From the NCBI RefSeq assembly GCF_005937985.2, contig NZ_CP042172.1:2604001-2668000 (forward strand): a stretch of 64,000 nt of DNA, in the 5' to 3' direction. A model generated the notes under the pieces. The model ran no database searches. It was not told where the DNA came from and was given only the letters and a program-made list of their open reading frames with translations. The stretch's first letter is position 1. Each line of letters starts with the position of its first letter. This DNA comes from Arthrobacter sp. KBS0702 (GTDB lineage: Bacteria; Actinomycetota; Actinomycetes; Actinomycetales; Micrococcaceae). This document shows positions 54,138 to 63,966 of the stretch, one piece after another. The translations under genes and the position numbers were made by a program.

Positions 54138-55412
54138 ATGGACGCTTTCGCACTCATTCTTGCCCTGCTGATGCTGCTGATCGGAGCCGTCGCCGGCGCC
54201 GCCTTCACCTTTGTCATGTCCCGGCGCCGCAGTTCCGCCCTGGAACAGGACTTCGACGGCGTTTCCGCGCGTCTGTCCGAAGTAAGCGCCCGGTTCGCCG
54301 CCGCCGACGCCGAACGCCGCCTGCTGGCGGCGCAGAACCGGGAGCTGGGCGATGCGAGGGCCCAGGACGGAAGCGTGTTGCGGGCGCTGGCCCCTGTCGC
54401 CGAAAAGCTGACGGCGGTCCAGCAACAGGTCTCCCTGCTGGAGCGGGACCGGCTGGAACAGTACGGCCAGCTCGCCCAGCAGCTGCAGGAGGCGAGGCTC
54501 TCGGACGAGCAGCTGCTGCGGTCAACGCACGCGCTGGAGTCGGCCCTGCGGTCCAACAGCGCCCGGGGCCAGTGGGGCGAAGTCCAGCTGCGCCGTGTGG
54601 TGGAGGCCGCGGGAATGCTCAGGCATGTTGACTTCCACGAGCAGCTGCACAGTTCCGGGTCTGACAACACTATCCGGCCCGACCTCGTCGTCCAGCTCCC
54701 GGGCGATAAGCAGCTCGTGGTGGACGCCAAAGTGCCGTTGACGGCGTACCTCGAGGCGCAGGAGCTGGGCTCCCCCGCCGGCGGCCGGGCCCCCGGGTCG
54801 GTATCCCTGAACGGCCAGCAGGCCCTGCTGGCCACCCATGCGAAGGCCCTCAAAGCCCACGTTGATGCGCTGAGCAACAAGAAGTACTGGGACATTCCCG
54901 GCAACGCCCCGGAACTGGTGATTTGCTTCCTGCCTGCCGAGTCCATCCTGGCCGCCGCCCTCACCGCGGATCCGGCCCTGCTGGACTATGCGCTGTCCAA
55001 GAACGTCGTGCTCGCCTCGCCCGGGACGCTGCTGGCGGTCCTCAAGTCAGTGGCGTTCACCTGGCGGCAGGACGTGCTGACGGACAGTGCGCGGGAACTG
55101 TTCGAACTGGCCCAGCAGCTCTACGAGCGGATGGGAACCCTGGGCGACAACGTTTCCAAGCTGGGCTCATCGCTGAAGACCTCGGTGGACCGCTACAACT
55201 CCCTGGTCGGCACGCTGGAGGCCCGGGTGCTCCCCACCGCACGCAAGCTTAACGCCCTGGACGCCGGGGGTCTTGCGACTCCGACCACTGTCGAGGCGAC
55301 GCCACGGTCAGTGGCCGCTCCGGAGCTGCAGCCGGGTATCACCGCCGGGAACACCGGGCTCGACGAGGCCGACGACGGCAGTGACAGCGACTCGGAAGAG
55401 TCAGCCGCCTAA
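54138..55412 (+). CDS. rmuC: DNA recombination protein RmuC
   Basis: A 424-residue RmuC protein, associated with DNA-inversion control and with nuclease-fold domains. One N-terminal membrane helix (about 4-26, ILALLMLLIGAVAGAAFTFV) is followed by a long coiled coil (about 30-130). The RmuC domain comes next, with RPDLVVQLPGDKQLVVDAKV as a PD-(D/E)XK-like site, and SVAFTWRQDVLTDSARELFE and LGSSLKTSVDRYNSLVGTLE as family marks. The C-terminal 50 residues are acidic and low-complexity. ATG 54138. Confidence 0.9.
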   Translation: MDAFALILALLMLLIGAVAGAAFTFVMSRRRSSALEQDFDGVSARLSEVSARFAAADAERRLLAAQNRELGDARAQDGSVLRALAPVAEKLTAVQQQVSLLERDRLEQYGQLAQQLQEARLSDEQLLRSTHALESALRSNSARGQWGEVQLRRVVEAAGMLRHVDFHEQLHSSGSDNTIRPDLVVQLPGDKQLVVDAKVPLTAYLEAQELGSPAGGRAPGSVSLNGQQALLATHAKALKAHVDALSNKKYWDIPGNAPELVICFLPAESILAAALTADPALLDYALSKNVVLASPGTLLAVLKSVAFTWRQDVLTDSARELFELAQQLYERMGTLGDNVSKLGSSLKTSVDRYNSLVGTLEARVLPTARKLNALDAGGLATPTTVEATPRSVAAPELQPGITAGNTGLDEADDGSDSDSEESAA

Positions 55413-55427
55413 GACTTCTCTGCGGGG

Positions 55428-56519
55428 CTAGGGCCGTTCCGCGGGGCGTGCGCCGCGGCCACCCAGGGCCCGGGAGACATCCCCGGCCTGCTTCAGGGTG
55501 GCCCGGAGCTCCTTCGGCAGGGAGAAGAGCAGGTCTTCCTCCGCCGTGACGACTTCCTCGACGGCGCCATAGCCGTAGTCGGCCAGGAGCCGGAGCACGT
55601 CCTTCACCAGCACCTCCGGCACGGATGCGCCGGAGGTCACGCCGACCGTGGCGACGCCCTCGAACCAGGACTCATCCACCTCATTGGCGAAGTCGACGCG
55701 GTAGGAGGCCTTGGCACCGTATTCCAGGGCGACTTCCACCAGGCGCACGGAGTTCGAGGAGTTGGCCGAACCAACCACAATCACGAGGTCGGCCTGCGGC
55801 GAGATCTTCTTGATGGCCACCTGGCGGTTCGTGGTCGCGTAGCAGATGTCATCGCTGGGCGGATCCTGCAGGGTGGGGAAACGCTCCTTCAGCAGGCGCA
55901 CGGTCTCCATGGTTTCGTCCACGCTCAGGGTGGTCTGCGAGAGCCAGATGACCTTTTCGGGGTCGCGGACCGTCACCTTGTCCACCTCATGCGGGCCGTT
56001 GATGATCTGGATGTGCTCGGGGGCCTCGCCGGCGGTCCCTTCGACTTCCTCGTGGCCGTCGTGGCCGATCAGCAGGATGTCGAAGTCGTCCTTCGCGAAG
56101 CGGACAGCCTCTTTGTGCACCTTGGTCACCAGCGGGCAGGTAGCGTCGATGGTCCGCAGGCCGCGGTCCTCGGCGGACTGCACGACCGCCGGCGAGACGC
56201 CGTGTGCCGAGAAGATCACGAGGGCACCTTCGGGCACCTCATCGGTCTCATCGACGAAGATCGCACCCTTTTCCTCGAGGGAGCTCACCACATGGACGTT
56301 GTGGACGATCTGCTTGCGGACATAAACGGGCGGTCCGTAGTGCTCGAGCGCCTTTTCCACGGCAATCACGGCACGGTCGACGCCGGCGCAGTAACCGCGC
56401 GGTGCCGCCAGGAGCACCTTCTTAGCCCCGGTCACCGGGGCCGCCGCCAACACTTCCTCCGGCGTTCGCCGCCGGCGCGGAACGGAGGGCATCGGGATGG
56501 ATACAGCGGTGGAGGTCAT
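55428..56519 (-). CDS. ispH: 4-hydroxy-3-methylbut-2-enyl diphosphate reductase
   Basis: IspH of 363 residues, the last enzyme of the non-mevalonate (MEP) isoprenoid pathway, making IPP and DMAPP. The Fe-S cluster cysteines are Cys 44 ([10 protein letters not shown]), Cys 128 ([11 protein letters not shown]) and Cys 226 ([11 protein letters not shown]); the Glu-rich [11 protein letters not shown] region and [12 protein letters not shown] are substrate-contact motifs. ATG 56519. It is convergent with rmuC, ending 15 bases after it. Confidence 0.96.
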   Translation of the reverse strand: MTSTAVSIPMPSVPRRRRTPEEVLAAAPVTGAKKVLLAAPRGYCAGVDRAVIAVEKALEHYGPPVYVRKQIVHNVHVVSSLEEKGAIFVDETDEVPEGALVIFSAHGVSPAVVQSAEDRGLRTIDATCPLVTKVHKEAVRFAKDDFDILLIGHDGHEEVEGTAGEAPEHIQIINGPHEVDKVTVRDPEKVIWLSQTTLSVDETMETVRLLKERFPTLQDPPSDDICYATTNRQVAIKKISPQADLVIVVGSANSSNSVRLVEVALEYGAKASYRVDFANEVDESWFEGVATVGVTSGASVPEVLVKDVLRLLADYGYGAVEEVVTAEEDLLFSLPKELRATLKQAGDVSRALGGRGARPAERP

Positions 56520-56541
56520 GCCCCAATGCTACCGGTGTTCG

Positions 56542-57405
56542 TTATTGCCCGATGCTTCGGGCCGGCCGGCGGGAGGCGACAATACGGAGCACGATCCCTG
56601 CGACCAGCAGGAACGCCCCCGCCACGAGTGCCGCGACGATCCACGGTCCGAAGCCCGCCAAGGAGGCGGCCACGAACTCGCTTTTGAAGATCTCCGCCAC
56701 GTCGTTGCCACTGCGGGTACCCAGGACCGCCTGGCCCGCGGCATCGCCACCAAATTTCCACACCGCGGCCAGCACGAGGGCGCCGATGCCGGTTGCCACC
56801 AGGACCGTCCACTTCCGCCTCGCGGCGATGAACGCCAGGATGAAGGCGATAGCCGACCCCACGGCCACCGCGGAGCCCATCGGGGCGTACGCGGACACCC
56901 GTTCTATCAGCTGACGCTGGTTGGACTGCCCGATGCCGATCCGTACCGTCTCCGGCGCCTTCAACGGCACCGGCGAGGACTCCGAGACCCGCTTGACCAC
57001 CAGCCCCACCAGCGGGGCGACGTCCAGCGTCAGCGAGGTGGCGCCGTCGACATCCGGCGGAAGGGTGCGCGGATCGGCAAAACTCAGCCGGTGGCTCCGG
57101 CGCAGCGTCTCGGCCCAGGCGTCGGAGTACCCGGGCATGGAGGTCAGGGACTGTGCAGCCTCCGCCAGAATCGGCTTGACCAAGTTGGCGAGGGCAGCGG
57201 GAAGCTGCTGGTCACCGAAGCCAATGCCGTTCACGGCTGCAGTGGCCAGCCTCTTCTGGAAGGCAGGGTCCTTGCCGAGCGGCGCGGTAAGCGCGACAAA
57301 CCCGTCCTCTTGGACGAGGTTGCGGTCCACCCACATGGCCGGGACGGCAACGGCCGCCATGGCAAGGCCGATCAGGACGGCGACGGCCGAGACAAAAGTG
57401 CGCAC
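56542..57405 (-). CDS. Hypothetical membrane protein upstream of ispH
   Basis: A 287-residue protein. An N-terminal helix (TFVSAVAVLIGLAMAAVAVP) is followed by a soluble, probably extracytoplasmic domain of about 150 residues, then two or three helices near residues 175-275 (AVAVGSAIAFILAFIAARRK, IGALVLAAVWKFGG, GPWIVAALVAGAFLLVAGI). ATG 57405. Its stop is 22 bases before ispH on the same strand, so the pair may be co-transcribed. No family recognised. Confidence 0.7.
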   Translation of the reverse strand: MRTFVSAVAVLIGLAMAAVAVPAMWVDRNLVQEDGFVALTAPLGKDPAFQKRLATAAVNGIGFGDQQLPAALANLVKPILAEAAQSLTSMPGYSDAWAETLRRSHRLSFADPRTLPPDVDGATSLTLDVAPLVGLVVKRVSESSPVPLKAPETVRIGIGQSNQRQLIERVSAYAPMGSAVAVGSAIAFILAFIAARRKWTVLVATGIGALVLAAVWKFGGDAAGQAVLGTRSGNDVAEIFKSEFVAASLAGFGPWIVAALVAGAFLLVAGIVLRIVASRRPARSIGQ

Positions 57406-57608
57406 GAAAATCTCCTGGAGGGGGTTGGGAGTAGTGCCATCCTACGGGGGCATTTCGGCGAACCGGAAAGCGGCCGGTAGAACGTCCGGCCCTGCTGGTA
57501 GAGCTATGGATAGAGTTGAAGCAGTTCCCCGTCTCCATCAAAGGACCCCGCACCACATGCACCAGCACCCGCACCTGCACGCGGCACACACCGCCGGCGG
57601 TCACCGGC

Positions 57609-58895
57609 ATGTCTGAGGAGACCGCCGCGGCCAGCACCCTGCCGGCCACCGCGGCCGGCACCAGCCCGGACAACCCGTGGCCCTTACAGATGCTCTCGCA
57701 GAAGCTCAAGGGGTACATCGACCGTGCGCCCTCGGCCTGGGTCGAAGGCCAGGTCATCGAGCTCAACCGGCGCGGCACCAACGCCTACCTCACGCTGCGG
57801 GACATTGACGCGGAGATCTCCCTCCCCGCGTCGGTCTGGACCAACGTCCTGGACCGCCAGGCCATGCCGCTGGAGCGCGGCTCCCGCGTGGTGGCGCTGA
57901 TCAAGGCCGAGTTCTGGCTGAAGACAGGCCGGCTGAACATGTCCGTCAAGGACATCCGGCCGGTGGGGCTCGGCGATCTGCTGGCCCGGATTGAACGCCT
58001 GCGCCAGGCCCTCTCGGCGGAGGGACTCTTCGCGGACTCCCGCAAGAAGCGCCTTCCCCTGCTCCCCCACCGGATCGGCCTCATTACCGGCCGCGATTCG
58101 GACGCCAAGAAGGATGTGCTCCGCAACGCGGCGCTCCGCTGGCCCGCGGTCGAATTCGAAATCCGCGAAGTGGCCGTCCAGGGCAATACCGCCGTGGCCC
58201 AAATCATCGGGGCCCTGCAGGAACTGGACGCCCTCCCGGAGGTCGACGTCATTGTCATCGCCCGCGGCGGCGGCGCCCTCGAGGACCTGCTCCCCTTCAG
58301 CAGCGAGGAACTCATCCGGGCCGTGGCGGACGCGGCCACGCCGGTCGTCAGCGCGATCGGCCACGAAGCCGACCGGCCCATCCTGGACGACGTCGCCGAC
58401 CTGCGCGCCTCGACGCCCACCGACGCCGCGAAGCGGATCGTCCCGGACGTGACGGAGGAACTGGCCAGGGTCCGGCAGGCCCGCGACCAGCTTCGCCGCG
58501 GGGTCACCCGCATGGTGGAGCGGGAAACGGACCGTCTCGCGTCGCTTCGCTCCCGCCCGGTGCTGGCGGCCCCGGAAAGCATGGTCACCGCGCGGCACGA
58601 CGACGTCGAACGGCTCAAGGGCCGGGCGCACGCGGCCATCAACACCGCCGTCGTGCGGGCGGCTGACCAACTGGTCCACCTCAAGGCCCAGATCCGGGCC
58701 CTGTCGCCGCAAAAGACACTGGACCGCGGCTACGCCGTCGTCCAGCTCGACGACGGCACCACGACCCCGGGAACCCGCCACGAGGTCGTGCGGCACCCCG
58801 ACCAGGCACCGGCAGGCACGGCCTTGGCCGTGCGCGTGGCCGGCGGCAGGTTCACGGCCCAGTCCACCGGCGGCCAGCAGGCCGCCGAAGACTGA
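57609..58895 (+). CDS. xseA: Exodeoxyribonuclease VII large subunit
   Basis: A 428-residue ExoVII large subunit, the nuclease of a single-strand-specific exonuclease with XseB. An N-terminal OB-fold (about 45-140: SAWVEGQVIELNRRGTNAYL) precedes the catalytic domain with LITGRDSDAKKDVLRNAALR and VIARGGGALEDLLPFSSEEL. SAIGHEADRPILDDVADLRA follows, and then a helical region that contacts XseB. ATG 57609 is used rather than an earlier frame because the preceding residues do not look like a domain. xseB follows 105 bases on. Confidence 0.95.
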   Translation: MSEETAAASTLPATAAGTSPDNPWPLQMLSQKLKGYIDRAPSAWVEGQVIELNRRGTNAYLTLRDIDAEISLPASVWTNVLDRQAMPLERGSRVVALIKAEFWLKTGRLNMSVKDIRPVGLGDLLARIERLRQALSAEGLFADSRKKRLPLLPHRIGLITGRDSDAKKDVLRNAALRWPAVEFEIREVAVQGNTAVAQIIGALQELDALPEVDVIVIARGGGALEDLLPFSSEELIRAVADAATPVVSAIGHEADRPILDDVADLRASTPTDAAKRIVPDVTEELARVRQARDQLRRGVTRMVERETDRLASLRSRPVLAAPESMVTARHDDVERLKGRAHAAINTAVVRAADQLVHLKAQIRALSPQKTLDRGYAVVQLDDGTTTPGTRHEVVRHPDQAPAGTALAVRVAGGRFTAQSTGGQQAAED

Positions 58896-59000
58896 CCGGG
58901 CGGCCGCCCCCAGACAACAGAGACAGACCTGACAAACCCGACATCCCCTTCCCGGCCCCGCACTGGCGGTCCACCCCGGGAGCCAGAGAAAGAGCACAGC

Positions 59001-59243
59001 ATGGCAGCAGAGAACGCAGCAACCCCGGCACCGGACACCGACCTCGACGGACTGAGCTACGAAGAGGCCCGCGAACAGCTCCTGGGCGTGGTGGGCAAGC
59101 TCGAGGCCGGCGGCGCCAGCCTCGAGGAATCCCTGGCCCTCTGGGAGCGCGGCGAAGCCCTCGCGAAGCGCTGCGAGCAGTGGCTCGAGGGCGCCCGCAA
59201 GCGGCTCGCGGCAGCCCGGGACCAGGCCGGCCAGGAAGGCTGA
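59001..59243 (+). CDS. xseB: Exodeoxyribonuclease VII small subunit
   Basis: An 80-residue helical protein matching XseB, the small partner of Xse[21 protein letters not shown] and [20 protein letters not shown] are the conserved helical core. Usual length. Same strand as xseA, from which a 105-base gap separates it. Confidence 0.95.
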   Translation: MAAENAATPAPDTDLDGLSYEEAREQLLGVVGKLEAGGASLEESLALWERGEALAKRCEQWLEGARKRLAAARDQAGQEG

Positions 59244-59252
59244 GCGGGCCGG

Positions 59253-60107
59253 CTAGGAGCGCCGCACCAGCTCCTGTTCCATCTCGACGTCGAGTTCCGG
59301 GACGGGCCACTCCAGCGCCAGCCCCTCCAGCGCGTCCAGCAGCAACTGCTGGACGGCAATCCGTGCGAACCACTTCTTGTTCGCCGGAACCACGTGCCAG
59401 GGCGCATGCTCGGAACTGGTCTGCTCAAAGGCGGCCTGGTACGCGTCCATGTAGTCGTCCCAGAAGGCCCGCTCCTTGAGGTCGTTCCCGCTGTACTTCC
59501 ACCGCTTCGCCGGATCCTCAAGCCGGGCCAGCAGACGCTCCTGCTGTTCGTCGCGGCTGATGTGCAGCATCACCTTGACGATCTTCGTTCCCGCGGCCGT
59601 TTGCCGGGCCTCGAATTCGTTGATGGCCCGGTAGCGGCGTTCCAGTTCCTCGGCGTCGGCCCAGCGGTGGACCCGGTGGATCAGGACATCCTCGTAGTGG
59701 GAACGGTCGAAGACCCCCACCATCCCGGCCGCGGGAACTTCCTTCTCGATCCGCCACAGGAAGTCGTAGGACTGCTCCTCGGGAGTCGGCGCCTTGAACG
59801 ACTTCAACTGCACGCCTTGCGGGTTCATCTGGCCCATGACGTGGTTGACGATCCCGCCCTTGCCGGCGGTGTCCATCGCCTGCAGAACCAGCAGGACGCG
59901 TTTCTTGCCGCCAATCCTGGACTCCGCGAAGAGCTGCTCCTGGAGATTGGTGAGCTTGCCGTCGAGTTCGCTGAGCAGCTTCTCGCCTTCGGCCTTGTCG
60001 CCGGCGTAGCCCGGCGTGGACCCGGGGTCGACGTCGCCAAGCTTGAACTTCTTCCCTGCCTTCAGGGTGTCAGCCGGGTGTTCGTCGAAGTTCACGACAT
60101 CTGCCAT
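59253..60107 (-). CDS. Polyphosphate kinase 2 family protein
   Basis: A 284-residue PPK2-type kinase that moves phosphate between polyphosphate and nucleotides. The Walker-A-like DTAGKGG lies at about 79-85, the Walker-B-like GVFDRSHYEDV near residue 133, and the lid region RDEQQERLLARLEDPAKRWK has the conserved Arg and Lys. The subfamily (class I AMP/ADP or otherwise) cannot be fixed. ATG 60107 is preferred to the TTG 3 bases up. It reads convergently with xseB, whose stop is 9 bases from its own. Confidence 0.88.
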   Translation of the reverse strand: MADVVNFDEHPADTLKAGKKFKLGDVDPGSTPGYAGDKAEGEKLLSELDGKLTNLQEQLFAESRIGGKKRVLLVLQAMDTAGKGGIVNHVMGQMNPQGVQLKSFKAPTPEEQSYDFLWRIEKEVPAAGMVGVFDRSHYEDVLIHRVHRWADAEELERRYRAINEFEARQTAAGTKIVKVMLHISRDEQQERLLARLEDPAKRWKYSGNDLKERAFWDDYMDAYQAAFEQTSSEHAPWHVVPANKKWFARIAVQQLLLDALEGLALEWPVPELDVEMEQELVRRS

Positions 60108-60176
60108 CAAAGCCTCTTTCCGGTTCGGGCAGCCGGCCTGCCGGACGATCGTCCCGCAGCGCTGCTGTCCCGAATC

Positions 60177-61397
60177 CTAGTTGCCCTGGTACCGGCTCAG
60201 GAAGTCCGCCATGCGGTTGATTGCCTCTTCCAGATCCTTGACGTTCGGCAGGGTCACCATCCGGAAGTGGTCCGGCCGGACCCAGTTGAAGGCCCTGCCG
60301 TGGGAGACGAGGATCTTCTGCTGGCGCAGCAGGTCCAGGACGAACTTCTCGTCGTCGCGGATGTGGTAAACCTCCGGATCCAGCTTCGGGAACAGGTACA
60401 TCGCGCCGCGGGCCTGCTGGGTGCTGACTCCAGGAATGGCGTTCAGCATGTCGTAGGCCTTGTTCCGCTGCTCCAGCAGCCGGCCGCCGGGCAGGATCAG
60501 GTCGTTGATGCTCTGGTACCCGCCGAGGGCCGTCTGGATGGCGTGCTGCGCCGGCACGTTGGCGCAAAGCCGCATGTTGGCCAGCAGGTTGATGCCCTCA
60601 AGGTAGTCCGCCGCATCCTTCTTGGGGCCCGAGATGGCCATCCAGCCTGCCCGGTAGCCGCAGACCCGGTAGGCCTTGGACAGACCGCTGAAGGTCAGGC
60701 AGAGGACGTCGTCGCCGGTGAGGCTGGCCATGTTCACGTGCACGGCGTCCTCGTAGAGGATCTTTTCGTAGATCTCGTCGGCGAACAGGACCAAGCCGTG
60801 CTTTTCGGCCAGCGCCACGATTTTCTTGAGCGTTTCCTCGGGGTAGACGGCCCCGGTGGGGTTGTTCGGGTTGATCACCACGATGCCCTTGGTGCGCGGC
60901 GTGATCTTCGCTTCGAGGTCCTCCAGGTCGGGCTGCCAGCCGGATTCCTCGTCGCACAGGTAGTGCACCGGCTTCCCGCCGGCCAGGGCCACGGAAGCGG
61001 TCCAGAGCGGATAGTCCGGGGTGGGGATGAGGACCTCGTCGCCGTCGTCCAGCAGGGCCATCAGCGACATCGTAATGAGCTCGCTGACGCCGTTGCCGAG
61101 GTAGATGTCGTCGACGTGGATGTTCTGGATCCCGCGCGTCTGGTAATACTGCGAGACGGCGGTCCGGGCGGAGAAGATGCCGCGGGAGTCGCTGTAGCCC
61201 TGGGCGTGCGGCAGGTGGCGGATCATGTCCACCAGGATCGCGTCCGGCGCTTCGAACCCGAACGGGGCCGGGTTTCCGATGTTCAGTTTGAGGATGCGGT
61301 GCCCCTCTGCCTCCATTTGCTGGGCGGCCTGAAGAATCGGTCCACGGATGTCGTAGAGGACATTATGAAGCTTGGTGGACTGCTTGAATTCTGCCAT
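60177..61397 (-). CDS. AlaA-like pyridoxal-phosphate aminotransferase
   Basis: A 406-residue class I aminotransferase with the AlaA (alanine/glutamate-pyruvate) pattern. KLNIGNPAPFGFEAPDAI and HLPHAQGYSDSRGIFSARTA are the N-terminal signatures; IVVINPNNPTGAVY and LVLFADEIYEKILY follow. The PLP Lys is about residue 240 in SGLSKAYRVCGYRAGW. In E. coli, AlaA interconverts pyruvate/glutamate and alanine/2-oxoglutarate. ATG 61397. It lies beside the PPK2-type gene on the same strand, about 70 bases upstream. Confidence 0.88.
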   Translation of the reverse strand: MAEFKQSTKLHNVLYDIRGPILQAAQQMEAEGHRILKLNIGNPAPFGFEAPDAILVDMIRHLPHAQGYSDSRGIFSARTAVSQYYQTRGIQNIHVDDIYLGNGVSELITMSLMALLDDGDEVLIPTPDYPLWTASVALAGGKPVHYLCDEESGWQPDLEDLEAKITPRTKGIVVINPNNPTGAVYPEETLKKIVALAEKHGLVLFADEIYEKILYEDAVHVNMASLTGDDVLCLTFSGLSKAYRVCGYRAGWMAISGPKKDAADYLEGINLLANMRLCANVPAQHAIQTALGGYQSINDLILPGGRLLEQRNKAYDMLNAIPGVSTQQARGAMYLFPKLDPEVYHIRDDEKFVLDLLRQQKILVSHGRAFNWVRPDHFRMVTLPNVKDLEEAINRMADFLSRYQGN

Positions 61398-61498
61398 TCA
61401 TCAAATATGCCATATGGCGGATGTACTTCCCTTGAGACTTGTCTCACAGCCGAAGCCGGCGTCATACGCCGGCCCTGCCGCCGGGATGGCGACACAGC

Positions 61499-61542
61499 GA
61501 CGGCGGCTGCCGGCCGGAGTAACCGGGCCGGCAGCCGCCGTC
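61499..61542 (-). terminator. Terminator after the osmoprotectant operon
   Basis: A 17-bp stem (61499-61515 with 61526-61542) around a 10-base loop lies 20 bases after the stop of the binding-protein gene. Confidence 0.8.
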
Positions 61543-61562
61543 GGAGAGTCAGGGATCCCGGT

Positions 61563-62525
61563 CTACTTGACCAGGCCCTTGTCCTTGAGCCACGCTGCCG
61601 CGGCGTCCTTCGGGTTCTGCTTCTGGCTGCCGCCAACCGCGCGGTTGAGGTTGATCAGGTCCTCGGTGGTGAGCAGCTTGGAGACGGCATTGAGGGCCTC
61701 TTTGGCCTTGTCCGTCATCTTGGCCTTGTTGTACAGCGGCAGGACCTGCTGGGCGATGAAGTTATTTTTCGGGTCCTCCAGCACTACCAGGTCGTTGTCC
61801 GCGATGGCCGGGGTGGTGGTGTAGATGTCGGCCACCTGGACCTGGTCCGAGAGCAGGGCCTTGACGGTGACGGGGCCGCCGCCGTCGCTGAAGGGTTCAA
61901 GCTTCTTGGGCTCGCAGTTGTAGTTCTTCTTCAGGCCCGGCAGGCCGTAGGCGCGTTCGGCGAAGGTGGCCGGCGCGCCGACCACGATGTCCTTGCAGAC
62001 CTTGGCCAGGTCCTCGATGGACTTCAGCTTGTACTTCTCGGCGGTGGCCTTAGTGACCACCATGGCGTCCTTGTCCTCGGCCTTGGCCGCATCCAGCACC
62101 GCCAGTCCGTCCGGAAGCTTGCCCGGCAGCGCCTTGGCGATATCGTCGGCGGAGATCTCGGTGGCGCCCTTGTTGACGTGCAGCAGCAGGTTGCCGCTGT
62201 AGTCGGGGATCACGTCGACGGATCCGTCCTGCACGGCCTTGAAGTAGACCTCCCGGGAACCGATGTTCGGCTTGGTGCTCGCGGTAACCCCGGCGGCGTT
62301 GAGCGCCCCGGCGTAGAGCTCGGCGATGATCTGGCTCTCGGTGAAGTCGGCGGAACCGATCACCAGCGCGCCGCCGGCTGCGCCGGACGAGCCGCCGCTG
62401 GCAGGGGCCGAGGACAGCGGGTTGGATGAGCCTCCGCAGGCGGACAGGGCAAGGGCCAGACCGACGCCGGCGGCCAGGCCTCCGAATGCGCGCCTGCCGA
62501 GGGCTCGTTGGCGGGTTTCCTTCAT
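61563..62525 (-). CDS. Osmoprotectant-binding lipoprotein (OpuCC/ProX type)
   Basis: A 320-residue glycine-betaine/choline-type binding protein. The signal peptide with RRAFGGLAAGVGLALALSAC ends at a lipobox Cys near residue 31. The family core follows: LVIGSADFTESQIIAELYAG, VDVIPDYSGNLLLHV, VQVADIYTTTPAIADNDLVV. It captures betaine-like compatible solutes. Its ATG overlaps the permease stop by 4 bases, so it is the last coding part of the operon before the terminator. Confidence 0.92.
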   Translation of the reverse strand: MKETRQRALGRRAFGGLAAGVGLALALSACGGSSNPLSSAPASGGSSGAAGGALVIGSADFTESQIIAELYAGALNAAGVTASTKPNIGSREVYFKAVQDGSVDVIPDYSGNLLLHVNKGATEISADDIAKALPGKLPDGLAVLDAAKAEDKDAMVVTKATAEKYKLKSIEDLAKVCKDIVVGAPATFAERAYGLPGLKKNYNCEPKKLEPFSDGGGPVTVKALLSDQVQVADIYTTTPAIADNDLVVLEDPKNNFIAQQVLPLYNKAKMTDKAKEALNAVSKLLTTEDLINLNRAVGGSQKQNPKDAAAAWLKDKGLVK

Positions 62526-63268
62526 GACGTACCTCCTTGAACAACAGCCTCCGCGGTCGCGGGGTCTGTGAGATGTGCCGCGGCCGGGTGGCTGCGGTCG
62601 GGTTTGCGGGCGGCCCCGCGGGAGAGGAAGAGCCGCTGGAACAGCACAAGGACAAGGTCGACGGCGATGGCGAGCACGGCGATGAGCAGCGATCCGCCGA
62701 GCATCTGCGGGAAGTCCGAGAGCACGAGGCCGTCAAAGAGGTACCGGCCCAAGCCGCCCAGGTTGATGTAGGCGACGACCGACACCGTGGCGATCACCTG
62801 CAGGACGCCGGTGCGGAAGCCGCCGAACATCACCGGCAACGCGTTCGGGAATTCAGCGCGGAAGAGCACCTGCAGTTCGGTCATCCCCATGGCGCGGGCC
62901 GCATCCACGACGTCGCGGTCCACGCTGGAGATTCCCGCATACGTCCCGGCCAGCAGCGGCGGCACGGTCAGGATCACCAGCGCCCAGACCGGCGGCATCA
63001 GCCCGATGCCGGCCAACAGGACGAAGAGCGTCAGCAGCCCGAGGGTCGGCAGGGCGCGCAGCGCACCGGCGAGGGCCACCACGGCCACCCGTCCGCGGCC
63101 AGTGTGGCCGACGTACAGGCCGACCGGGACCGCGATGGCCGTCGCGATCAGCATCACCAGCCCGGTGTACTGCAGGTGCTCGGCAAGGCGCACGGGGATG
63201 CCGGTGCTGCCGGCCCAGTGCTCCGGGTCCGCGAGCCAGGCAAAGGTGTCGGTGAAAACATTGCTCAT
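62522..63268 (-). CDS. Osmoprotectant ABC transporter permease (OpuCB/OpuCD type)
   Basis: A 248-residue permease with about six helices. The EAA loop is DAARAMGMTELQVLFRAEFP; SVVAYINLGGLGRYLFDGLV is typical of the OpuC/ProW type. ATG 63268 overlaps the stop of the upstream permease by 4 bases. It pairs with the permease at 63265-63966. Confidence 0.92.
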   Translation of the reverse strand: MSNVFTDTFAWLADPEHWAGSTGIPVRLAEHLQYTGLVMLIATAIAVPVGLYVGHTGRGRVAVVALAGALRALPTLGLLTLFVLLAGIGLMPPVWALVILTVPPLLAGTYAGISSVDRDVVDAARAMGMTELQVLFRAEFPNALPVMFGGFRTGVLQVIATVSVVAYINLGGLGRYLFDGLVLSDFPQMLGGSLLIAVLAIAVDLVLVLFQRLFLSRGAARKPDRSHPAAAHLTDPATAEAVVQGGTS

Positions 63269-63966
63269 GCTGACGCCCCCGCGGCTGATTCGGAAAGACG
63301 GCGGGCCGATGCCGGCTCGCCGGACTTTCCTGTGCCGGCCCGGGTCCAAGGTGTCAGGAGCCGCTCGAGGAGCACCAGCACCGCGTCCATCAGCAGCGCC
63401 AGGACCAGGATGGCGACAATGCCGACCAGCACCTCGGTCACGAAGTCGCGCTGGAGCCCGGAAGTGAACAGCATGCCGAGGTTCCCGATGCCGAGCAGGG
63501 CGGCGACGCTGACCAGGGAGATGTTGCTGACGGAGACCACCCGGAGCCCGGCGAAGAGCACGGGCAGCGACAGCGGCAGGTCGATCTGCAGGAACCGGGC
63601 CAGGGGTTTGAAGCCCATCGCGACGGCGGCCTGCTGCAGGTCATCGTCCACCGAGTCGAAGGCATCCAGGGCGGCCCGGACCAGGAGCGCGACGGCGTAG
63701 ATGGTCAGGGCCACGACGACGTTGACCGGGTCCAGAATCTTGGTTCCCAGCACGGTCGGCAGGATAATGAAGAGCGCCAGCGACGGGATGGTGTAGAGCA
63801 GCGAGGAGGCTGTCAGGACCACGGTGCGCAGGGTCCGGTTCTGCCGGGCCAGCTGGGCGAGCGGAATGGAGATCAGCAGGCCGAAGATCATCGGCAGGAC
63901 GGCCAGGACGAGGTGCTGTCCCGCAAGGCTGAAGACCTGTCCGCTGTTCGCCAGGAACCATTCCAT
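63265..63966 (-). CDS. Osmoprotectant ABC transporter permease (OpuCB/OpuCD type)
   Basis: A 233-residue permease similar in architecture to its neighbour. The EAA loop reads QAAVAMGFKPLARFLQIDLP, and VSNISLVSVAALLGIGNLGM is typical. ATG 63966 overlaps the stop of the upstream gene by one base (TGATG). Confidence 0.92.
   Translation of the reverse strand: MEWFLANSGQVFSLAGQHLVLAVLPMIFGLLISIPLAQLARQNRTLRTVVLTASSLLYTIPSLALFIILPTVLGTKILDPVNVVVALTIYAVALLVRAALDAFDSVDDDLQQAAVAMGFKPLARFLQIDLPLSLPVLFAGLRVVSVSNISLVSVAALLGIGNLGMLFTSGLQRDFVTEVLVGIVAILVLALLMDAVLVLLERLLTPWTRAGTGKSGEPASARRLSESAAGASA

Noticed and set aside
59394..62429. Long open frame of over 1000 codons on the plus strand
   Set aside because: It is antisense to the PPK2, aminotransferase and osmoprotectant genes, an effect of GC-rich third positions.
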